From CAITQP01 sp964387965 (GTDB taxonomy: Bacteria; Patescibacteriota; Minisyncoccia; Phycocordibacterales; UBA9973), in the NCBI GenBank assembly GCA_964387965.1, contig CAYLXO010000001.1, positions 9,950-73,949 on the forward strand: DNA of 64,000 nucleotides, read 5' to 3'. Positions 1-9,312 of this stretch are shown piece by piece (the stretch's first letter is position 1; every line of letters begins with the position of its first letter). Under the pieces are notes generated by a model. The model saw nothing but the letters and a program-made list of their open reading frames with translations, made no database searches and had not been told where the DNA came from. A program made the position numbers and the translations under genes.

Positions 1-1
1 A

Positions 2-2170
2 TTGTGGGTAAATGCTGGAGTTTTAAATACTGAAGGAAATACTATTACAGCTGGAACAGCAGGAACTCTTCAAGTTGATTCCGGAGCAACATTCTGTTTA
101 GGGGGTACAACGAGTGCAACAAATGCAACGTGTGATTCAGGTGCAACACAAACAAGTGCGATAGCAATGCCATCGTTTACAACATATACATTTGATGCTG
201 CTTCAACTATTTCTTACCTTTCAAATGCAGATACAACAATAAGTAGCACTCCTACATACGGTAATTTGAAGTTTATGCCAGTCCTCACAAGTGCAGGAAA
301 AACATACACGCTTGGTGGAGCAATGACGATAAATGGAGATTTTACGCTCTATCCAAATGATGGTGGAGGATCTCGACTTCTTACTGTGAATGCTGGAGGA
401 ACAATTACAGTTGCATCAGGAAAGACGACTACGATTTCTCGACAAGGAAGTACAGCTACGAGTTCACTCGATGTGCGGCCATCTTCTACTGATTACAATC
501 TTTCTACAGGATATTTGAATGTTGCAAGCGGAGGAACACTTGATGGAACGAGTGCTTCTTCAACCATCTCTCTTACCGCAACAAGTGGGACATTGTTCAC
601 ACGCGTTGGTACATTTAACGCAGGAACGACAACCGTTCAAGCAACCGGTAATGGATCGTCAACTCTTAATTCGGGGACGATAACATTTTATGCGTTGACA
701 CTTAATGCAACAGGAACAAAAACGTTGGGAGCAAATATTGTCGTTGATCCGGCCTCTACACTTACAATCACGCTTGGCACGCTTGATACAGCAAGTGGTT
801 CAAACTACCAGATATCTGCTGGTAAAATTGATATTGCAAACTCAGCATCTGCAATACTTACACTTAATGCATCGGCAGTAACTATTACCGGTACAAGTGG
901 AACACTTTTGACTCGTGGTTCAAGCGGTGTATTTAATGGTGGAACTTCACTCGTTACAATTTCTGGCAACGGAACAGCAACGCTTAATTCTGGAGCATTC
1001 ACGGGCTCGAATAAGTTCTATGATTTTACGAATAGCGGAACAGGTACAAAAACTCTCGGTGGAGCGATTGAAGTAAACGACATTATGAGCGTTACAGGGG
1101 GAACACTTGCAGCAAGTAGTAATAATATAACGACAGCATCACTTACAATCGGGGCTTCAGGTACTCTTGATGGAGGAAGTGCGACAATCACTGACACAGG
1201 CAATTGGACAAATAGTGGAACATTTACCTGCGGTACTTCGACGGCTATCTTTTCTGGAGCAAGCCAACAGACGCTTTCAGGTACGATGACTGGTTCTACG
1301 GGACAGTTTTATAATCTTACGCTTACAAATAATTCTGGAGCTGATGCAAGTGACGGTGAGCGTACAAGCTTTGTTCCAAGTATTGTTTTTGCAGCAGCCG
1401 CAACATCGACAAATAATTACACAATCACAACTGGATCAGTTCGTGTTGAATACAAGTCAGCAGCAACATACACATTCAACAATATCAACTGGAATGGTGG
1501 AGCATCGGGTACTCGTATCTTCTTCCGAAACTCTATTGTCGGAACACCAGATTGGAAGTTGAAAGTTACCGGAACACAAACAGGAGTAGGAACAGGTGTG
1601 TCCTATGTGAATGTATCTCATTCCGATGCATCAGTTTCAGGAGGAAGCACAATTATTGCATACGATGGAACAAACGTTGATTCAGGAAGTAACACAAATT
1701 GGCAGTTTGTTCCTGCGAGTCTTACATTTGATATAAGTTCAGCATCAATTTCATTTGGAACTCTTACAACAGGAGCAGTTGCTTCAGGTAGTCATACAAT
1801 TTCTGCTTCCACACTTGGTACTGGAGGATTCCTCATTACATACAAAGGTGCGGAACCAACACTTTCTGGAGGAAGTGCAACAATCGCAGGATATGCAACA
1901 CCAACAATTCCGAGCGCAGGTACTGAAGGATTTGGTATTAATCTTGGTGATGGTCCAACAACAACTAATTCTGGAACATGTACAATAGCATCAAATTATT
2001 CGACGTCTGGAAGCTATATGTTTGTACCGAACACAACTACTGCGCTTACAAATATCACAGCACCTGCTGATTGTATCTTTACTGCAACTTACAAAGCTTC
2101 AATTTCATCCGTTACTGATTCTGGGTCGTATTCAACGCCAATAACATACATAGTGACAGGGCAATTTTAG
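2..2170 (+). CDS. Repeat-rich exported surface protein, 5' end missing
   Basis: The reading frame is open from the window edge, so the N-terminus and any signal peptide lie outside. The visible 722 residues are rich in Thr, Ser, Gly and Ala and built of short imperfect repeats of the type GTLDG-S-T or GTGTKTLGG, which read like strands of a right-handed beta-helix or adhesin stalk. The last 150 or so residues form a separate domain (from about SLTFDISSASISFGTL to the end) with four scattered Cys, and it closely resembles the C-terminus of the next protein. No membrane anchor is visible at the C-terminus. It is probably a secreted or surface-attached adhesin, grouped with the following exported proteins. 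The exact function is unknown. Stop TAG at 2168. Confidence 0.8.
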   Translation: MWVNAGVLNTEGNTITAGTAGTLQVDSGATFCLGGTTSATNATCDSGATQTSAIAMPSFTTYTFDAASTISYLSNADTTISSTPTYGNLKFMPVLTSAGKTYTLGGAMTINGDFTLYPNDGGGSRLLTVNAGGTITVASGKTTTISRQGSTATSSLDVRPSSTDYNLSTGYLNVASGGTLDGTSASSTISLTATSGTLFTRVGTFNAGTTTVQATGNGSSTLNSGTITFYALTLNATGTKTLGANIVVDPASTLTITLGTLDTASGSNYQISAGKIDIANSASAILTLNASAVTITGTSGTLLTRGSSGVFNGGTSLVTISGNGTATLNSGAFTGSNKFYDFTNSGTGTKTLGGAIEVNDIMSVTGGTLAASSNNITTASLTIGASGTLDGGSATITDTGNWTNSGTFTCGTSTAIFSGASQQTLSGTMTGSTGQFYNLTLTNNSGADASDGERTSFVPSIVFAAAATSTNNYTITTGSVRVEYKSAATYTFNNINWNGGASGTRIFFRNSIVGTPDWKLKVTGTQTGVGTGVSYVNVSHSDASVSGGSTIIAYDGTNVDSGSNTNWQFVPASLTFDISSASISFGTLTTGAVASGSHTISASTLGTGGFLITYKGAEPTLSGGSATIAGYATPTIPSAGTEGFGINLGDGPTTTNSGTCTIASNYSTSGSYMFVPNTTTALTNITAPADCIFTATYKASISSVTDSGSYSTPITYIVTGQF

Positions 2171-2220
2171 GTTATCCACACGATATTCATTTAGACACAT
2201 AACCTTGGTTTGTACATATC

Positions 2221-2229
2221 TGATATAAT
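2221..2229 (+). promoter_or_regulatory. Extended -10 promoter (TGA-TATAAT) of the 2237 gene
   Basis: TG-N-TATAAT ends at 2229, only seven bases before ATG 2237. The expected transcription start coincides with the start codon, so the mRNA would be leaderless. No good -35 is seen, which fits an extended -10 element. Confidence 0.6.
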
Positions 2230-2236
2230 AATACAT

Positions 2237-3364
2237 ATGAAGAAAGCACTACATATTGCACACAAGTTATTTTTAAGAGTAGGGAAGAGAACACTTGCAA
2301 GTTCTCTAGTTTTGGCGCTTGTCATGAGTCTTGTTCCATATATTCAGATTCAAGCCGCAACTCTTACCCCACTTACAGACACAATGTCTACACAGGCAAA
2401 GAACGTTACAGCAACACACACACTTGCTTGGACGCAGGGTTCAGGTCATGCAGTTACAGCAGGTGATACTATCATTATTGATTTTGCAAACGCTGACTTT
2501 ACACTCAATGCAGCAGGTAGCTGGCAAACATCTGACTTTTCATATACTGATAGTGTTCGCACAAACCAAGCTCCAGTTGCCGTAGGTGCTTCACCGTCAT
2601 GTTCTGCTGGGTCAAACAACTACACTGTAGCAATTGATGCTACAAACAATACGTTCACTATTACTGCATGTTCAAGCTGGACTGCACCTTCAACAGGTAG
2701 TGCTATTACGTTTGTTATCAATGGAACAACCGCATCAGGTACAGGAACAATGACGAACGCAAACGCTGATACAAACAACTCTATTTTTACAGTTACAAAT
2801 ACTGGTTCAAATACTGATAGTGGTTCAGGTGCGGTAGTTATTGAAACAAACGATGTTGTTACTGTCACAGCTACAGTAAATCCGACACTTACATTTAGTG
2901 TTGGTTCTGCATCAGTTGCACTTGGAACACTTACAACATCGGGAGCAGGAACTGGTCAGCATCAGATGGACATTGCGACAAACGGAACAGGAGGATTTTC
3001 GATTACATATAACGGTGCAACGCTTACCAGCGGATCAGACACAATTGATGCGTATGGCGCAACTGCAACAACTCCTGCTTCTGGAACAGAAGGATTTGGC
3101 ATAAATTTAAAGAGTAATACAAGCCCTGCAGTTTCAGGTTCTGCAAACCCAGTCACAAATGCTGGAGCAACATGTAATGCATCAACACAGTACAATACAT
3201 CTAACCAATATGCGTTTGTAGCAAGTACAACAACGACAATTGCAACGGCTACAGGTGCTTCAGATTGTACATACCATGTTTCGTATCTTGCAGAAATTTC
3301 TACAGTGACTGCAGCGGGATCATACTCAACAAACATTACTTACGTAGCAACAGGTACTTTCTAA
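2237..3364 (+). CDS. Exported surface protein sharing a C-terminal domain with the preceding gene
   Basis: A 375-residue protein with a long signal peptide (basic N-region, then a hydrophobic stretch LASSLVLALVMSLVPYI, likely cut near QIQA-A). The mature part is Thr/Ser/Ala/Gly rich. About residues 40-210 form one beta-rich domain with a Cys pair, and the last 150 residues form a second domain whose pattern (LTF-VGSASVALGTLTTSGA, GTGGFSITYNGATLTSGS, ASGTEGFGINL, ending ITYVATGTF) matches the end of the upstream protein. I chose ATG 2237 over the in-frame ATG 2210 because a TATAAT lies between them and the signal peptide starts cleanly at MKK. Likely a pilin-like or S-layer-like surface subunit; no named family is recognised. 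Confidence 0.75.
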   Translation: MKKALHIAHKLFLRVGKRTLASSLVLALVMSLVPYIQIQAATLTPLTDTMSTQAKNVTATHTLAWTQGSGHAVTAGDTIIIDFANADFTLNAAGSWQTSDFSYTDSVRTNQAPVAVGASPSCSAGSNNYTVAIDATNNTFTITACSSWTAPSTGSAITFVINGTTASGTGTMTNANADTNNSIFTVTNTGSNTDSGSGAVVIETNDVVTVTATVNPTLTFSVGSASVALGTLTTSGAGTGQHQMDIATNGTGGFSITYNGATLTSGSDTIDAYGATATTPASGTEGFGINLKSNTSPAVSGSANPVTNAGATCNASTQYNTSNQYAFVASTTTTIATATGASDCTYHVSYLAEISTVTAAGSYSTNITYVATGTF

Positions 3365-3368
3365 GCGT

Positions 3369-4403
3369 ATGAAAGCTCGGACTTACACACCAATTCGCGC
3401 AGTTACATTTTCTGTTGTTGTTTCTTTTTTCTTTTTTTTGCTTACAGCAGGTCAGGCATTTGCTATAACAATTACACCTATAAAACTTGAACTAAAAGCA
3501 AATCCTGGAGAAACAATAAAACAAGAAGTCACACTCTATAATGAACATGAGAAAACCGAAACTTTTTATGTTTCGTATGCAAACTTTGAAGCTCAAGGAG
3601 AAACTGGTTATCCTACATTTTCAGAACCAAAAGATGACATTGGTACATGGATGAAGGCTGCTGAGCGTGTAGTGCTTGCTCCAAAATCATCACAGATTGT
3701 TCCGCTTCTTATAAATATTCCGAAAGACGCCACTCCAGGAGGACACTTCGGAGTTGTGTTTTGGGGGACAGTACCACCCGGTACCTCTTCAAATAGTGTG
3801 TCTATTGGCGCAAAAACAGGAGTTCTTGTACTTGTATCAGTTTCTGGTGCTGTAAATGAAAATGGTGGAATAATCGAATTTAATACAACTGACAAATCAC
3901 ATTTTTACACCTCACTTCCAGTAGGATTTTATTATCGTTTTCAAAATAACGGAGGCGATCGTGTAAAACCATATGGAAACCTCGTTATGAAAAATATGCT
4001 TGGAATTACTTCTGCAAAAGTACCAGGTAATCCTGTGGACGGGAATATTTTGCCAGGCAGTACACGTAAGATCGAAACAATTTGGCAGGGGAGCGATGGT
4101 CCGACACCAACAAACGACAAAACGGAAGGAAACTTTTTTTCAAAAGTAGGGCGTGAGTGGCGTAATTTTGGTTTCGGTAGATATACGGCAAACCTCGCAC
4201 TTGCATACGGTACAAAGAACCAAGTTACGAATGCAAAAATTAGTCTTTGGGTTTTCCCATGGCACCTTACAGTATTTGTTCTTGTATGTGCAGTCATTTT
4301 CTATTACATAATTCGCAAGCTCATCAAGCGATACAATGCATGGGTTATTAAAAAAGCAGAAGAGCTTTTGAAAAAAGAACAAAAGGCCGAATCTAAAAAA
4401 TAG
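3369..4403 (+). CDS. DUF916-like membrane-anchored surface protein
   Basis: A 344-residue protein with an N-terminal signal peptide (hydrophobic to about residue 32, AFA-ITITP), an Ig-like beta-sandwich of the kind seen in DUF916/WxL-interacting proteins (LELKANPGETIKQEVTLYNEHEKTETFYV, then PGGHFGVVFW), a second beta-rich domain, and one C-terminal transmembrane helix (about 297-316) followed by a Lys/Glu-rich cytoplasmic tail. In Gram-positive bacteria DUF916 proteins bind WxL surface proteins near the wall; here the partner may be the exported proteins just upstream. It starts four bases after the previous stop, so the genes are probably co-transcribed. The family assignment is by pattern and is moderately sure. 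Confidence 0.65.
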   Translation: MKARTYTPIRAVTFSVVVSFFFFLLTAGQAFAITITPIKLELKANPGETIKQEVTLYNEHEKTETFYVSYANFEAQGETGYPTFSEPKDDIGTWMKAAERVVLAPKSSQIVPLLINIPKDATPGGHFGVVFWGTVPPGTSSNSVSIGAKTGVLVLVSVSGAVNENGGIIEFNTTDKSHFYTSLPVGFYYRFQNNGGDRVKPYGNLVMKNMLGITSAKVPGNPVDGNILPGSTRKIETIWQGSDGPTPTNDKTEGNFFSKVGREWRNFGFGRYTANLALAYGTKNQVTNAKISLWVFPWHLTVFVLVCAVIFYYIIRKLIKRYNAWVIKKAEELLKKEQKAESKK

Positions 4404-4420
4404 CGTGTAGTGTATCTATC

Positions 4421-5326
4421 ATGCGCGTATTACTTACAGCCATAGTTTCAATCGTAGTTATAGGATCTATGGCTTTTTCTGCGCTTGCAACAACAGTATC
4501 TACTGGAACTGGGGTTAATGTTACCGCAACTGTTGGAGCAACTTCTGGAGGGGGCGGAGGTGGTGGCGGTGGCGGAGGAGGGGGCGGAGGTGGAGGAGCA
4601 CCCACAGGTGTTACCTTTCTAGGAAGAGCATATCCTTTATCCCGCGTAACTCTTCTTAAAGACGGAGCAGAGGTATTAAGTACGATTGCTGGACCAGATG
4701 CACGATTTAACATTAATATAACCGCTCTTTCTTCTGGAACGTATACATTCTCGATTGTGTCTGAAGATTCTCATGGAAGACGTTCCACACTTTTTACGAT
4801 TCCGGTTATGGTCACATATGGTACGTCTGCGACGATTTCTGGTATTTTTCTTTCACCTACAATTGATATCGACAAGCGCCAAGTAAAGCAAGGGGACACT
4901 CTCACAATCTTTGGTCAATCAGTTCCCGATAGTGTTGTGACAATCGCAGTGCATTCTGACAGTGCACATTTTGCGACTACACACTCTGACTCAAGTGGCG
5001 CATACTTGTATAACTTTAATACAGCCCCACTTGAATATGGTCTTCATAACACACAGTCAAAATCTGAAATCGTTCCAACAAATGAAGTAAGTTCGTATGG
5101 AAAAGCACTCACGTTTACTGTCGGCGACGAAAACATAAAAAATGATTCTGATTGCCCGCTTATAAAAGGTGATTTTAATAATGATTGCCGAGTGAATCTT
5201 ATTGATTTTTCAATCATCGCGTATTGGTACAAGAAAAAAACATTTCCACCACGGATAGATTTGAATAAAGATGGTAAAATTACTTTCGTGGACTTCTCAA
5301 TTATGGCGTATTATTGGACAGGATAA
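4421..5326 (+). CDS. Secreted dockerin-domain protein with poly-glycine linker
   Basis: A 301-residue protein with a signal peptide (cut near SALA-TT), a 17-residue poly-Gly tract near residues 43-59, two Ig/beta-sandwich-like regions, and a C-terminal type I dockerin. The dockerin shows two calcium-binding loops with the usual 12-residue spacing: the first starts at Asp251 (D-x-N-x-D, Asp262 at position 12), the second at Asp280 (D-x-N-x-D-G, Asp291). Each is followed by the F helix (FSIIAYWY and FSIMAYYW). Dockerins bind cohesins tightly, and the next two genes encode cohesin proteins, so this is likely their ligand. There is no C-terminal membrane anchor, so surface retention would depend on that pairing. 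Confidence 0.8.
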   Translation: MRVLLTAIVSIVVIGSMAFSALATTVSTGTGVNVTATVGATSGGGGGGGGGGGGGGGGGAPTGVTFLGRAYPLSRVTLLKDGAEVLSTIAGPDARFNINITALSSGTYTFSIVSEDSHGRRSTLFTIPVMVTYGTSATISGIFLSPTIDIDKRQVKQGDTLTIFGQSVPDSVVTIAVHSDSAHFATTHSDSSGAYLYNFNTAPLEYGLHNTQSKSEIVPTNEVSSYGKALTFTVGDENIKNDSDCPLIKGDFNNDCRVNLIDFSIIAYWYKKKTFPPRIDLNKDGKITFVDFSIMAYYWTG

Positions 5327-5329
5327 ATT

Positions 5330-6238
5330 ATGCGACAATCATCAAAAACAATTTTAGGTATAGTATTTGGACTTATCTGCTTAAGTTATGGTTTTTCAGC
5401 ATATGCGCAAAAACCAAGTCTGTATTTCAAACCACCGATTGATTTAATCGGAGTTGGTGACGAGTTTAAGGTTGACCTCAATCTTGATACAGAAGGAGTC
5501 ACTGTAAACACAATTGCTGGAGATATTCTTTTTTCTGATAGTTCGCTCTCACTTCTTCGAGTAGAGACCGCAAATTCAATTGTTACATCATGGATTGATA
5601 CGCCCGTTATTTCAGGTAATTCGGTAACTTTTTCAGGGATAATGCCTGGGGGATATGAAAGTGTTATCGATCCAAGTACAAATGCTCACTTGCCAGCGCA
5701 AATTATGACGCTTGTTTTTGCAGCAAAAAGCGAAGGATCTGCAACACTGTCATTTTCAGATTCGCATATATATTTAAATGATTCTCTTGGCACAGAAACA
5801 AATCTTTCAAGCCTGCCGTTTACGCTTACTATTTTGCCAAGGGGCTCTGGGAACAAAGTTGCATTCAATGATACAACACCACCAGAACATTTCACTCCAA
5901 TTGTTTCGACTAGTCCCGATATTTATGATGGTGCGTATACTCTTTTCTTTTCTACAGTAGATAAGGGTAGTGGAATAGATCATTATGAAGTGCGTGAAGG
6001 TGAAAATGATTGGGTGCGTGCGGACAGTCCATACAAACTTACTGACCAGTCTCTTCGTAGTGATATTCGTGTGAAAGCAACCGACCTTGCTGGAAATTAT
6101 GTAATTGAAATTGTGTCTGGAAATCAAATTCCATTTGAACCAACATTTGTACTTATCCCGCTCGGACTTTTCCTTCTTGTGCTTGTAGTTCTGTACCTCA
6201 TCTATCATAATAAGATGAAGAAGTATAAAAAATCATGA
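5330..6238 (+). CDS. Membrane-anchored cohesin-domain protein A
   Basis: A 302-residue protein: signal peptide (cut near AYA-Q), a cohesin-like beta-sandwich at about residues 28-165 (LYFKPPIDLIGVGDEFKVDL, then LAQIMTLVFAAKSEGSATLSFSDS), an Ig-like domain with the common DTTPPEHFTP and GSGIDHYEVREG pattern, and a C-terminal transmembrane helix (about 270-293) with a short Lys-rich tail. Cohesins are the receptors for dockerins. The start codon is three bases after the stop of the dockerin gene and the stop overlaps the next start, so the three are one operon. It probably displays the dockerin protein, or other dockerin cargo, on the cell surface. Confidence 0.75.
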   Translation: MRQSSKTILGIVFGLICLSYGFSAYAQKPSLYFKPPIDLIGVGDEFKVDLNLDTEGVTVNTIAGDILFSDSSLSLLRVETANSIVTSWIDTPVISGNSVTFSGIMPGGYESVIDPSTNAHLPAQIMTLVFAAKSEGSATLSFSDSHIYLNDSLGTETNLSSLPFTLTILPRGSGNKVAFNDTTPPEHFTPIVSTSPDIYDGAYTLFFSTVDKGSGIDHYEVREGENDWVRADSPYKLTDQSLRSDIRVKATDLAGNYVIEIVSGNQIPFEPTFVLIPLGLFLLVLVVLYLIYHNKMKKYKKS

Positions 6239-7758
6239 AATTTTTGAAGTCATTTATATTCATCGCACTATTTGTTACAGTATTTGTTGCAAAAACAACT
6301 TTTGCTGCAACACTTGCCTTTTATCCATCCGCAGGAACATTTACGGTGGGGCAGACATTTACTGTAAGTGTACTTGTAAGTTCTCCAACACAAGCAGTGA
6401 ATGCATACTCTGGTGATGTTGCATATCCGACGAATGTTTTGTCCCTTTTGAGTGTCTCAAAGGCGGGTTCTATCGTAAATTTTTGGTCATCTGAACCAAA
6501 CGGAAGTGCAGGAGATGCACGATTTGAAGGGATTACAGTGGATCCAGGATATACAGGAGCCGCAGGTAAAATAGTGGTACTTACATTTAAAGCAATTGCA
6601 CCTGGAACAGCAAACCTCAAATTTTCTTCGTCATCAGTACTCGCAAATGATGGTCAGGGGACATCTGTATTAGAAGGAAGTGGCACTGCGTCGTTTACCA
6701 TAACGGGGAAAAAAGTTGAACCAGAAGTTGTAACAACCACACCAATACTTTCGTCTGTAACACATCCAGACTCTGATGCTTGGTATGGAGTGCGAGTAGC
6801 GGAAGTTGATTGGCAATTACCTGCAGGTGTTACTGATGTATCGTATACCACAAATGCAAATCCAAATGGATTACCGTATGCTTTTTTTGGACTTGTAAAA
6901 AGCCGACTTACTCCAACATTACGTGATGGTGTGTGGTACACACATGTGCGATTTAAAACCGCAAGTGGCGTGGGTCCTGTAGCACATTTTAAAACTCAGA
7001 TTGATGGAACAGCACCGACTATTGTTACAGTAAAAGAATTGAACGCCGGCGATGATGCGTTTAAAAAGCTTGAGCTTTATGCTGAAGATGCACTCTCAGG
7101 AATTTCTGGATTTGGAATCTCGATTGATGGAGGTGAAGAAAAATTTGTAACTGCTGAAAATAATACAGCAACCTTTGAAACAGCTACACTTCTACGTGGC
7201 ACACATACATATACAGTCCGCGCATATGATAAGGCAAAAAATATGATTGAGACAACTGGTACATTCGAAATTACACACCTTGATCCACCAGTCATTACCT
7301 CATATGAAAAATCTCTAGTAGAAGGCGACTTTTTGGTTATTCGTGGAACAACATATCCTGATACAAACGTAGAAATTGAAATGGTTCGTTCTGTAACTGT
7401 AAAGAATGGTTTGTTTGATAATGGGGTCTCACAAGTAATTGGTGAACCTCTACGCGGAGTTGTTACGAGTGATCATGCTGGAAGATTCACATTTGCGTAT
7501 AAAGACCGCCTCTTGTATGGTACATATGCAATTGGAGCACGAGTTGTTCTTGCTGACGGTACTGTAAGTAATCCATCCGAAACCATAAGTATCCCAGTGA
7601 TTGAAACTCTCTGGCATCGCATTCTACGCATTCTTATGATGCCAGTAGTACTGATGGGATCACTCGGTCTTATAGTACTCATTGTATTAATAGCGTTTAT
7701 CCATAAATATCGAAAATATCACTCAATGAAAAATGAGTATTACGTAGAAAAAGTTTAA
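6235..7758 (+). CDS. Membrane-anchored cohesin-domain protein B
   Basis: A 507-residue protein whose ATG overlaps the previous stop by four bases. It has a signal peptide (TFA-ATLAF), a cohesin-like domain at about 25-160 (FTVGQTFTVSVLVSSPTQAVNAYSGDVAYP and IVVLTFKAIAPGTANLKF), two to three Ig-like modules (one with the DGTAPT and LSGISGFGISIDGGE pattern) and a C-terminal transmembrane helix at about 463-485 with a basic tail. It looks like a longer version of the preceding protein. Extra Ig modules would lift the cohesin further from the membrane. No catalytic domain is visible. Confidence 0.75.
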   Translation: MKFLKSFIFIALFVTVFVAKTTFAATLAFYPSAGTFTVGQTFTVSVLVSSPTQAVNAYSGDVAYPTNVLSLLSVSKAGSIVNFWSSEPNGSAGDARFEGITVDPGYTGAAGKIVVLTFKAIAPGTANLKFSSSSVLANDGQGTSVLEGSGTASFTITGKKVEPEVVTTTPILSSVTHPDSDAWYGVRVAEVDWQLPAGVTDVSYTTNANPNGLPYAFFGLVKSRLTPTLRDGVWYTHVRFKTASGVGPVAHFKTQIDGTAPTIVTVKELNAGDDAFKKLELYAEDALSGISGFGISIDGGEEKFVTAENNTATFETATLLRGTHTYTVRAYDKAKNMIETTGTFEITHLDPPVITSYEKSLVEGDFLVIRGTTYPDTNVEIEMVRSVTVKNGLFDNGVSQVIGEPLRGVVTSDHAGRFTFAYKDRLLYGTYAIGARVVLADGTVSNPSETISIPVIETLWHRILRILMMPVVLMGSLGLIVLIVLIAFIHKYRKYHSMKNEYYVEKV

Positions 7759-7765
7759 CCAAAAT

Positions 7766-8692
7766 ATGCATATTTTAAACACCATTCTTATTATTGCTGG
7801 GCTCGCGTTATTCGAAATCGTATCAAGTATCGATAATGCAGTTATAAATGCAGAAGTTCTTCATACTATGAGCCCAAAAGCTCGCCGATGGTTTTTGTTG
7901 TGGGGTTTTTTGTTCGCAGTTTTTGTTGTCCGTGGACTTTTACCATGGGTAATAATTTGGGCGACAAACCCAACCCTTGGACCTCTTGGAGCACTAACTG
8001 CAACATTTTCAAACGATCCTCGAGTTGCAGAGTCAATTGCTCAGTCAGCACCACTTCTATTGGCCGGGGGAGGTATTTTTCTTGTATTTCTATTTTTGCA
8101 CTGGTTATTTCTTGAGCCAAAAAATATCGGCCTTAGACACGAAAAATTCTTTCAAAAGAATGGAATTTGGTTTTACGCTGTAGTATCTATTATTCTTGCT
8201 GTTACAGTTTGGTATGCACTTAAGACAAATCCAATTATGGCATTCGGGGCTGTTATTGGATCTACTGTATTTTTCATCATGCATGGTTTTAAACAAAACG
8301 CTGAAAAAGCAGAAGAAGAACTCATACATGGAAAAGTATCTCGTTCTGATCTTTCTAAGATTCTATATCTAGAGGTGATTGATACATCGTTTTCTATCGA
8401 TGGTGTGCTTGGTGCATTTGCGTTTACACTTTCAGTTCCGTATATCCTTATTGGTAACGGAATTGGCGCCTTCGTATTGCGAGAACTTACCGTAAAAAAT
8501 ATTGACCGTATCAAAAAATATGTGTTTCTAAAAAACGGTGCAATGTACGCGATTGGAATATTGTCACTTATCATGGTGCTCGGTGCCTTTGGTATTCATA
8601 TTCCTGAATGGGTTTCTCCAGTTTCAATGTTTATTGTTATCGGATACTTTTTCTTTAAATCAAAGAAGCGTTTGAAACTAATTACCTCATAA
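7766..8692 (+). CDS. TerC/DUF475-family integral membrane protein
   Basis: A 308-residue polytopic membrane protein of about eight helices. The paired acidic motifs of the TerC superfamily are visible: EIVSSIDNAVINAEVL in helix 1 and EVIDTSFSIDGVLGAF in the second half, which fit DUF475. TerC-type proteins are linked to metal-ion (Mn) export and metalation of exported proteins. It begins eight bases after the cohesin gene, so it may be read from the same transcript. The metal-export role is inferred from the family. Confidence 0.8.
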   Translation: MHILNTILIIAGLALFEIVSSIDNAVINAEVLHTMSPKARRWFLLWGFLFAVFVVRGLLPWVIIWATNPTLGPLGALTATFSNDPRVAESIAQSAPLLLAGGGIFLVFLFLHWLFLEPKNIGLRHEKFFQKNGIWFYAVVSIILAVTVWYALKTNPIMAFGAVIGSTVFFIMHGFKQNAEKAEEELIHGKVSRSDLSKILYLEVIDTSFSIDGVLGAFAFTLSVPYILIGNGIGAFVLRELTVKNIDRIKKYVFLKNGAMYAIGILSLIMVLGAFGIHIPEWVSPVSMFIVIGYFFFKSKKRLKLITS

Positions 8693-8697
8693 TAAGC

Positions 8698-9267
8698 ATG
8701 GATACAGCGGTTACATTTTTTTCTTTGGTTAAAATTCCTGCAACGATAATACATGTCATTTCGGTTGTGATTGGGATGGGGGCCGCTCTTGTTTCAGATA
8801 TTCTTTTCACGTTTTTTGCAAAGGATAAAAAATTAAACATGACAGAACAAAAAACACTCGAAATTCTTTCTCGAGTTGTTTGGGTTAGCCTCGCCATTAT
8901 TTCGATATCTGGAATTGTTATTTTTTTCAGTGATCCTGCTCGATATATGGAGTCATCAAAATTTCTTGCTAAGATTTCGATACTTATCGTCCTCGTTGTA
9001 AACGGCATAGTTCTTAATCTGTCTGTCTGGAAGCATCTTTTACGACCAGGTTTTTTTACTTCAAAAAAAGAATCAACCTTCAGAAAGGTAGCCTTTACTG
9101 GAGGCGCTATTTCCGTTATTTCTTGGCTTTCTGTTTGTGCGCTTGGGGTTCTTGACTCATCACCGGTTGGCTACAAGACTTTAATGATAGGGTATTTTTG
9201 TTTGATTACTGTCGGTGTTGTGTGTTCCTTGTATGTAGAAAGCAGAAAATTTGAGCAGAAAGCATAA
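8698..9267 (+). CDS. Integral membrane protein of unknown function
   Basis: A 189-residue protein with about five or six hydrophobic helices (ATIIHVISVVIGMGAALVSDILF, VVWVSLAIISISGIVIFF, ISILIVLVVNGIVLNL, and two more at the C-terminus). His19 in helix 1 and His112 after helix 3 are the only obvious polar membrane residues, so a heme role is possible but unproven. The start lies five bases after the TerC-like gene, so it is probably translationally linked to it. I do not recognise the family. Confidence 0.6.
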   Translation: MDTAVTFFSLVKIPATIIHVISVVIGMGAALVSDILFTFFAKDKKLNMTEQKTLEILSRVVWVSLAIISISGIVIFFSDPARYMESSKFLAKISILIVLVVNGIVLNLSVWKHLLRPGFFTSKKESTFRKVAFTGGAISVISWLSVCALGVLDSSPVGYKTLMIGYFCLITVGVVCSLYVESRKFEQKA

Positions 9268-9277
9268 TCTATATTTT

Positions 9278-9306
9278 TTGCCAAAATTGGCCTTTGCCTG
9301 TATTAT
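9278..9306 (+). promoter_or_regulatory. guaA promoter, leaderless geometry
   Basis: TTGCCA (9278-9283), 17-base spacer, TATTAT (9301-9306), then six bases to ATG 9313. The predicted transcription start falls on the start codon. Confidence 0.75.
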
Positions 9307-9312
9307 CTTTCT

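Noticed and set aside
805..1203. Minus-strand ORFs within the first surface protein
   Set aside because: Shadows of a low-complexity Thr/Ser/Gly gene on the other strand.
4393..4713. Minus-strand ORF with a proline run
   Set aside because: It is the antisense shadow of the poly-glycine tract of the dockerin gene.
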